DNA from: Aliivibrio_A kagoshimensis
GTDB taxonomy: Bacteria > Pseudomonadota > Gammaproteobacteria > Enterobacterales > Vibrionaceae
Reading direction: 5' to 3'
Assembly (NCBI RefSeq): GCF_050337105.1
Contig: NZ_JAKJSQ010000004.1
Span: 1 to 64,000 of the forward strand
Length of the DNA stretch: 64,000 nucleotides
Part shown: one piece after another, positions 58,887-64,000 of the stretch
How the letters are laid out: each line of letters begins with the position of its first letter
How positions within the stretch are numbered: position 1 is the first letter of the stretch
The notes under the pieces: generated by a model
Databases searched by the model: none
Told to the model about the DNA's origin: nothing
The model's input: only the letters and a program-made list of their open reading frames with translations
Made by a program: the position numbers and the translations under genes

Positions 58887-60065
58887 TTAGAAGTGTTTAC
58901 CTAGCAGGGCATGATAAAAATCGTTATCCGATAATACGCCCTCTAGACGACCATCGGTTCCCAACATCACTGGTTGGCCAGTTCGATAACGAATCTCTAA
59001 CGCTTCACGCATTGAAATATCCGGAGTAGCCATAAGGAGTTGACCTTTCTGCAGTGACTCTAAGCAGTCACCTTCATTCCAGCAGTCCCAGATTATTGCT
59101 TGGTTATCTCGAGTTACCGCGATGACATCGTCCGCGTTATTCAAAATGATAAAGGTGTTATCATTTTGATTAAGCACTTTTTTATCCGCTTGCTGTTCAA
59201 GACTTTTGGTATTGGTCATTAATGAACGCCCACGCAGTACGTTTAATGGGTTTGTATGAGCAACAAAGTCTTTTACATACTGAGAGTTAGGTTTTAAGAC
59301 AATGTCTTCGGGTTTGCCATGTTGAATCAAACGACCTGACTCCATAATGGCAATGTTATTACCAATTTTAAGTGCTTCATCCAAATCATGACTTACAAAG
59401 ACAATCGTCTTATTAAGTTGCCGCTGAAGCTCAAGAAGTTCATCTTGCAGCTGACTACGAATCAATGGGTCAAGTGCTGAAAATGGCTCATCCATTAGTA
59501 ATATATCACTGTCCATCGTAAACGCACGAGCCAAACCAACACGCTGTTGCATTCCACCCGACAGTTCATGAGGTAGCATATGTTTCCACTCTGCTAACCC
59601 TACCATCTCAAGCTTTTCCAATGCACGCTTGCGGCGCTCTGTTTTGTTTATACCTTGCATTTCAAGTCCAAATGCCGCGTTATCTAATACTGACAACCAT
59701 GGCATTAGCGCAAACTTTTGAAACACCATTGAGATGCGGTTAGTACGAAGATGACGCAACGAAATCTTATCGCAATTGGCAAGATCGATGGTGTCATCAC
59801 CATCTTCAATCGTTAGTGAGCCACGGCTGACAGTATTCAAACCGTTAATGGCGCGTAAAAGACTCGATTTTCCTGAACCAGATAGGCCCATTAATACACA
59901 AATTTCGCCTTTTTTAATGTCCAAACTAACATCGTGTACACCTACTACATCACCCGTGGTATCAATAATCTCCTGACGACTTTTTCCTTCATCAAGTAGA
60001 GCTAATGATTGCACCGTTTTTTGGCCAAATATAACATCAAGATTTTTAATACTAATTGCACTCAT
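58887..60065 (-). CDS. proV: Choline/glycine betaine ABC transporter ATP-binding protein
   Basis: 392 residues. Walker A GLSGSGKSS, MVFQKFALMPW (Q-loop, ProV type), signature LSGGMQQRVGLARA, Walker B ILLMDEPFSALD, H-loop SHDLDEA. The C-terminal region after about 285 looks like the degenerate CBS pair of ProV/ChoV proteins (DISMREALEIRYRTGQPVML, LEGVLSDNDFYHALL), used elsewhere to sense ionic strength. Last gene of betB-betA-choX-choW-choV; separated from the permease gene by 2 bases. Confidence 0.92.
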   Translation of the reverse strand: MSAISIKNLDVIFGQKTVQSLALLDEGKSRQEIIDTTGDVVGVHDVSLDIKKGEICVLMGLSGSGKSSLLRAINGLNTVSRGSLTIEDGDDTIDLANCDKISLRHLRTNRISMVFQKFALMPWLSVLDNAAFGLEMQGINKTERRKRALEKLEMVGLAEWKHMLPHELSGGMQQRVGLARAFTMDSDILLMDEPFSALDPLIRSQLQDELLELQRQLNKTIVFVSHDLDEALKIGNNIAIMESGRLIQHGKPEDIVLKPNSQYVKDFVAHTNPLNVLRGRSLMTNTKSLEQQADKKVLNQNDNTFIILNNADDVIAVTRDNQAIIWDCWNEGDCLESLQKGQLLMATPDISMREALEIRYRTGQPVMLGTDGRLEGVLSDNDFYHALLGKHF

Positions 60066-60067
60066 TG

Positions 60068-60916
60068 TTATCCCTCTCTGCTCTGACTGGCTGGTGTTTT
60101 ACACAAACGGTCTAAAATAATGGCAACCAGCACAATGGCAAGACCCGCCTCAAAACCTTGAGAAATATTGACGGTATTTAATGCTCGCACTACAGGTTTA
60201 CCGAGGCCATCGGCACCCACTAGGGCGGCGATAACGACCATGGAGAGTGACAACATAATGCACTGAGTAATACCCGCCATAATGTTTGGCATTGCCGCCG
60301 GAAGCTCAACTTTGAATAACAACTTTATTCGATTGGCTCCAAATGCTCGACCGGCCTCAACCAGCTCTTCTGGTACGCGACTGATGCCTAAATAGGTTAG
60401 GCGGATTGGAGCGGCAATGGCAAAAATAATGGTCGAAATCAGCCCTGGAACGACCCCTAAACCAAACAACACCAAAGTAGGAATTAGGTATACAAAAGTG
60501 GGTATGGTTTGCATAAGGTCCAAAATTGGCCTTAGTATGGTATATAACCAAGGTTTATGTGCTGCAAGAATCCCAATGGGTACACCGATTAATACGGAAA
60601 TTGATGTTGCAGCCAGTACCAGAATAAAGGTCTCTAGCATCTCTTCCCAATATCCTAAGTTCATAATTAATAGAAGTGATGCCACCACAAATATGACTAA
60701 TGAGATATTACGATGAAGAAACCATGCCAACAGTGCAGTTGTCGCAATCGGAACGGCAGGTGGAAACCATTTGAAAAGCTCGATTAAAAACATAATCATC
60801 GTTTCAAGTGTGTACGAGATCGAGTCAAAAAATCCGGCAGCGTTAAAGGTTAGCCAATCAACAAAGTTGGCCATCCAATCACCTAGTGGGATTTTGTGCT
60901 CAGTAATAAAGTCCAC
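60068..60916 (-). CDS. proW: Choline/glycine betaine ABC transporter permease
   Basis: 282-residue permease. It opens IPLGDWMANFVDWLTFNAAG, typical ProW, followed by about six helices and the contact loop EAGRAFGANRIKLLFKVELP (about 187-206). LPAAMPNIMAGITQCIMLSLSM is the conserved end of that loop. It follows the binding-protein gene after 72 bases containing a stem-loop. Confidence 0.92.
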   Translation of the reverse strand: MDFITEHKIPLGDWMANFVDWLTFNAAGFFDSISYTLETMIMFLIELFKWFPPAVPIATTALLAWFLHRNISLVIFVVASLLLIMNLGYWEEMLETFILVLAATSISVLIGVPIGILAAHKPWLYTILRPILDLMQTIPTFVYLIPTLVLFGLGVVPGLISTIIFAIAAPIRLTYLGISRVPEELVEAGRAFGANRIKLLFKVELPAAMPNIMAGITQCIMLSLSMVVIAALVGADGLGKPVVRALNTVNISQGFEAGLAIVLVAIILDRLCKTPASQSREG

Positions 60917-60947
60917 TGTTACTCCTTAAGGGTCTTTAATTGTAGTG

Positions 60948-60973
60948 TGCTGCCACTCTAAAAAGTGACAGCA
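60948..60973 (-). repeat. Intercistronic stem-loop between choX and choW
   Basis: In minus-strand RNA the 10-base arms at 60964-60973 and 60948-60957 pair fully with one G-U; in plus-strand RNA the same position is an A-C mismatch. This asymmetry supports a role in the operon mRNA. No T-run follows, so not a strong terminator. Confidence 0.6.
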
Positions 60974-60988
60974 GAATTAACATAATAA

Positions 60989-61942
60989 TTAAATATTTAG
61001 GTAAGCTTTTACAGCGCCAGTAGCCTTTTTTCCATCACGTGTTTTCACGTCATGTAACCACTTCTCTAACACTTCCGGGTGTGCTTTTAGCCACGCCTTC
61101 GCCGCTGCTTCAGGTTTTGCATTGTCATTTAGAATTTCACCCATCAACTGGTTTTCCATCTCTAAACTAAAGCTAAGATTTGTAAGAAGTTGACCTACGT
61201 TTGGACACGTTTTCAAGTAGTCTTGACGCACGTTGGTGTAGACACTAGCCCCCCCATAGTTAGGACCAAAATAATCATCGCCGCCATCTAAGTAAGCCAT
61301 TTCAAAATTGCTATTCATTGGGTGCGGTGCCCAACCTAAAAAAGCGATCCATTGCTTACGATTAACTGAACGTTTCACTTGCGACATCATGCCTGCTTCA
61401 CTTGATTCAACTAAACTAAATCCTTGCAGTGCAAAGGCGTTCTTATCGATCATATCTTGAATAAGACGATTGCCATCGTTACCTGGTTCAATGCCGTAAA
61501 TACGACCACGGAATTGATCTTTGTTTTTAGCGATATCAGCAAAAGTTTTCACGCCGGCATCATAAACGTACTTAGGCACAGCAAGGGTGTATTTTGCCCC
61601 TTCTAAGTTAGCGCGTACGGTTTCGACAGAACCATTTTGCTCATATTTAGCAATATCAGCTTCCATAGTTGGCATCCAGTTCCCTAAAAACACATCAATG
61701 TCTTTGTTCGCCATTGATGAGTACGTAACTGGCACAGAGAGCAGCTGGGTTGATGTTTGGTAACCAAGCCCTTTTAATACTTCACTGGTGACGGCCGTTG
61801 TGGCCGTTATGTCTGTCCAACCTACGTCAGAAAAACGTACTGTGTCACATTGAGCTGCCAAAGCGCTCGTTGCCGATAGCCCTAAAATTATGGCACTACT
61901 GCCAATGAGTGTCTGTTTAATCGTAGTATTAATGTTCATCAC
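60989..61942 (-). CDS. choX: Choline (glycine betaine)-binding periplasmic protein
   Basis: 317 residues; signal peptide about 1-29 (TSALAA). The core has CDTVRFSDVGWTDITATTAV, DVFLGNWMPTMEADI, EPGNDGNRLIQDMI and AFLGWAPHPMN, the ChoX/ProX pattern with tryptophans lining the trimethylammonium pocket. A neighbouring choline dehydrogenase favours choline as main ligand. 51 bases separate it from betA. Confidence 0.9.
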   Translation of the reverse strand: MMNINTTIKQTLIGSSAIILGLSATSALAAQCDTVRFSDVGWTDITATTAVTSEVLKGLGYQTSTQLLSVPVTYSSMANKDIDVFLGNWMPTMEADIAKYEQNGSVETVRANLEGAKYTLAVPKYVYDAGVKTFADIAKNKDQFRGRIYGIEPGNDGNRLIQDMIDKNAFALQGFSLVESSEAGMMSQVKRSVNRKQWIAFLGWAPHPMNSNFEMAYLDGGDDYFGPNYGGASVYTNVRQDYLKTCPNVGQLLTNLSFSLEMENQLMGEILNDNAKPEAAAKAWLKAHPEVLEKWLHDVKTRDGKKATGAVKAYLNI

Positions 61943-61993
61943 TTTTCCTTGTTGTTCATGATCCTATTAAAAAATTCTACGTCTTGTAGAACT

Positions 61994-63691
61994 CTATCTT
62001 TTAAATGTGGGACGTTGTGCAACTCCACAGCGTTGCTCGGTTTTCCACAATTGATCGATCCACGTTGACGCTTTTGAAGGCACCAAACGTGTATTACCTA
62101 AAATTGCGTCAGCCATTTTCTCTGCAACCATAATCGTTGGTGCATTAAGATTGCCATTGGGTATGGTTGGGAACACCGAAGAGTCTACGACCCTGAGTGA
62201 TTCAATGCCACGTACTTGGCAGTCACTGTTAAGCACCGCTAATGGGTCATTATCTGCCCCCATTTTACAGGTACAAGATGGGTGATAAGCGCTCTCTACA
62301 TTTTGACGTAGCCATGCATCAATAGCCTCATCAGAAGTAATATCACTTCCCGGTTGAATCTCTTTCCCTCTGAAGTTATCCATCGCTGGTTGGGATAAGA
62401 TCTCCCTAGTCAACCGTATACAGTCACGCCAATCTTGTTTATCTTGTTCTGTACTGATGTAATTAAACTCAATATTTGGTTTTTGATGAGGATCAGACGA
62501 CGTTATCCAAATTCGTCCACGGCTTTCAGGTTTATTCGGGCCAACATGTACTTGAAAACCATGACCATCAAATGCCACTTGTCCGTCATATCGCATAGCA
62601 GCAGGCAAGAAATGATATTGAATGTTTGGCCATTTCAATCCAGCACGAGAGCGTATGAATGCACAGGACTCAAAATGATTAGTGGCGCCTAAACCATCTT
62701 TTCTGACGATCCAGCGTGTGCCAATCATCCCCTTGCTGATTAAGTCTAGTTTACTATTCAGCGTAATTGGTTGGTGACAAGTATATTGAAAGTAGACCTC
62801 TAAATGATCCTGTAAGTTTTCACCGACACCAGGCAGATCGTGTTGAACGGTGATGTTGGCTTGTTCTAATACCGCTTTCGGGCCGATACCCGACAACTGC
62901 AGGAGTTGAGGAGAACCAATAGAACCTGCAGAAAGCAGAACTTCTGTATTGGCGTACACATTGTGAACCTTGCCTCTAAGCTCTATTTCAACACCAACCG
63001 CTTTTCGATTTTTAAGCAGTACTTTGCGTGTGATAACGCGTTTTTTTACGGTTAAATTTTTTCGCTTCATGGCACGACGCAGATACGCATTTGAGGTCGA
63101 AGCTCGAACCCCTTTATCAACAGTCATGTGCATAGGACCAAAGCCCTCTTGCTGATAACCATTGTAATCAACTGTTTTGGGGTAACCTGCTTGCTGACCC
63201 GCGTCAATAAACGCCTGGTACAACGGATTCATTTTCATGTCGTTACCGTTGCAGGTAGCGACGGGACCCTCGCTACCTCGGTATGCGTCTGAACCACCAA
63301 TCCATGACTCAGCACGTTGAAAGTAAGGTAAACACTCTTGATAGCTCCATCCCGTAGCCCCCTCTTCAACCCACTCATCAAAATCACAAGCGTGTCCACG
63401 AACGTACACCATACCATTGATTGAAGAGCTACCACCCAGCACCCGACCACGGGGGCAATGTAAGCTTCGGTTATCAATCCCTGCTTCAGGTAAGCTTTCA
63501 AATTGCCATGCGTAACGCTCGCTGTTCATTGGATAAGAGAGCGCGGTTGGCATTTGAATGAAGATACTCTTATCAGTGCCTCCAGCCTCTAGTAGTAAGA
63601 CACTGTGTTTGCCCGATGAGCTCAAGCGATCAGCTAATACGCATCCTGCAGACCCTGCACCAACAATGATGTAGTCGTACTTGGTATTCAT
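61994..63691 (-). CDS. betA: Choline dehydrogenase BetA
   Basis: FAD-dependent GMC oxidoreductase turning choline to betaine aldehyde (and often on to betaine). 565 residues; FAD motif IIVGAGSAGCVLADRL (8-23), GRVLGGSSSINGMVYVRGHA signature, GSIGSPQLLQLSGIG, and the catalytic His region ESAYHPSCTCKMG near 465. Membrane-associated by family. Middle of the choline operon. Confidence 0.95.
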   Translation of the reverse strand: MNTKYDYIIVGAGSAGCVLADRLSSSGKHSVLLLEAGGTDKSIFIQMPTALSYPMNSERYAWQFESLPEAGIDNRSLHCPRGRVLGGSSSINGMVYVRGHACDFDEWVEEGATGWSYQECLPYFQRAESWIGGSDAYRGSEGPVATCNGNDMKMNPLYQAFIDAGQQAGYPKTVDYNGYQQEGFGPMHMTVDKGVRASTSNAYLRRAMKRKNLTVKKRVITRKVLLKNRKAVGVEIELRGKVHNVYANTEVLLSAGSIGSPQLLQLSGIGPKAVLEQANITVQHDLPGVGENLQDHLEVYFQYTCHQPITLNSKLDLISKGMIGTRWIVRKDGLGATNHFESCAFIRSRAGLKWPNIQYHFLPAAMRYDGQVAFDGHGFQVHVGPNKPESRGRIWITSSDPHQKPNIEFNYISTEQDKQDWRDCIRLTREILSQPAMDNFRGKEIQPGSDITSDEAIDAWLRQNVESAYHPSCTCKMGADNDPLAVLNSDCQVRGIESLRVVDSSVFPTIPNGNLNAPTIMVAEKMADAILGNTRLVPSKASTWIDQLWKTEQRCGVAQRPTFKR

Positions 63692-63745
63692 GTTTTCTCC
63701 TTTAATGCGATTGATTCGATTAAGCCAATAGACTTCGCTACCGGC

Positions 63746-64000
63746 TTATTCGTAAGGAGACTCAAGATCACCTAACTCAATCAGTACACTCTTGTATTGG
63801 GTGTAATGATTGAGTGTTTCAATACCATTTTCACGTCCGATCCCAGACTGTTTGTAACCACCGACTGGCATTTCAGCTGGAGAACCACCCCATGTGTTAA
63901 TCCAACAAATACCGGCCTCAATTTGGGCTATGACGCGATGAGCGCGTGATAAGTTTTGAGTAAACAGCCCTGCTGCTAAACCATATTGCGTGGCATTAGC
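63746..64000 (-). CDS. betB: Betaine aldehyde dehydrogenase BetB (C-terminal part, cut by window edge)
   Basis: The last 84 codons and the stop are present; the 5' part lies beyond 64000. The visible end reads ANATQYGLAAGLFTQNLSRA, then INTWGGSPAEMPVGGYKQSG and IELGDLESPYE before TAA at 63746-63748. This is the standard BetB C-terminus with the oligomerisation tail. It oxidises betaine aldehyde to glycine betaine with NAD(P). 54 bases separate it from betA. Confidence 0.93.
   Translation of the reverse strand, partial: ANATQYGLAAGLFTQNLSRAHRVIAQIEAGICWINTWGGSPAEMPVGGYKQSGIGRENGIETLNHYTQYKSVLIELGDLESPYE

Noticed and set aside
1..64000. Mobile elements, prophage or horizontally acquired island
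   Set aside because: No transposase, integrase, terminal repeats or att-like duplications seen; the tRNA genes show no integrated neighbour and gene style is uniform throughout.

Overview
The window reads as one contiguous piece of a gammaproteobacterial chromosome, most likely from the Vibrionaceae. The reasons are its moderate-to-low GC feel, PotABCD, NorM and CobB proteins that look Vibrio/enteric-like, a choline operon in the order betB-betA-choX-choW-choV, a DUF3802-type protein, and dense packing with short overlaps. I see no insertion sequence, prophage, CRISPR array or compositional island. The species is not determined.

Layout. 1-4150: polyamine uptake (potABC, then potD). 4169-9358: aromatic amino acid breakdown, with phhA/phhB on the minus strand and fahA-maiA-acetoacetyl-CoA synthetase on the plus strand, and a TyrR-type box between them. 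9608-10321: sirtuin cobB. 10453-29049: a large formate dehydrogenase block. It holds the enzyme (fdhABI with fdhX, a TorD chaperone and a polyferredoxin), DUF3305/DUF3306, fdhD, an HTH plus periplasmic-binding-like regulator, a Cache histidine kinase with a sigma54 response regulator, tungstate transporter tupABC, mobA and a mobB-moeA fusion. 29107-37521: nagK, tapT, nlpC, DUF3802, a response-regulator/diguanylate-cyclase pair, a fructosamine-kinase-like gene, norM and a HAD phosphatase. 37566-44425: a phnDCEE-type ABC transporter with its own TorS-like kinase and NtrC-type regulator. 44680-45461: two identical tRNA-Val(GAC) genes, a mini-glutaredoxin, and a 43-residue membrane protein behind FNR-type boxes. 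45495-46972: an acetyltransferase and a 3-hydroxyisobutyrate dehydrogenase-like gene. 47159-52966: a giant hybrid kinase with an HD-GYP regulator. 53084-58822: glycerol-3-phosphate uptake (ugpBAEC, a DeoR regulator, ugpQ). 58887-64000: choline uptake and oxidation to glycine betaine.

How it works together. The central block is a self-contained molybdenum/tungsten formate dehydrogenase module. It imports the metal, builds the cofactor, sulfurates it and supplies the enzyme. The sequence suggests the module is one sigma54 regulon. Good GG-N10-GC promoters lie before tupA, before the polyferredoxin-fdh operon, and back to back between DUF3305 and fdhD. An 11-bp palindrome GACATTTTGTC (or its complement, GACAAAATGTC) occurs twice upstream of the fdh operon and twice, once with one mismatch, between the sigma54 response regulator and tupA. 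It is the natural candidate for that regulator's enhancer site. The phn block has a parallel logic: a sigma54 promoter before phnD, two related 12-mer near-palindromes upstream, and a TorS-like kinase beside a periplasmic binding protein.

The other observations most worth following are the FNR-controlled 43-residue membrane protein, a short leader reading frame ahead of potA, a candidate small RNA at 34028-34171, and stem-loops placed after the binding-protein gene in three separate ABC operons.
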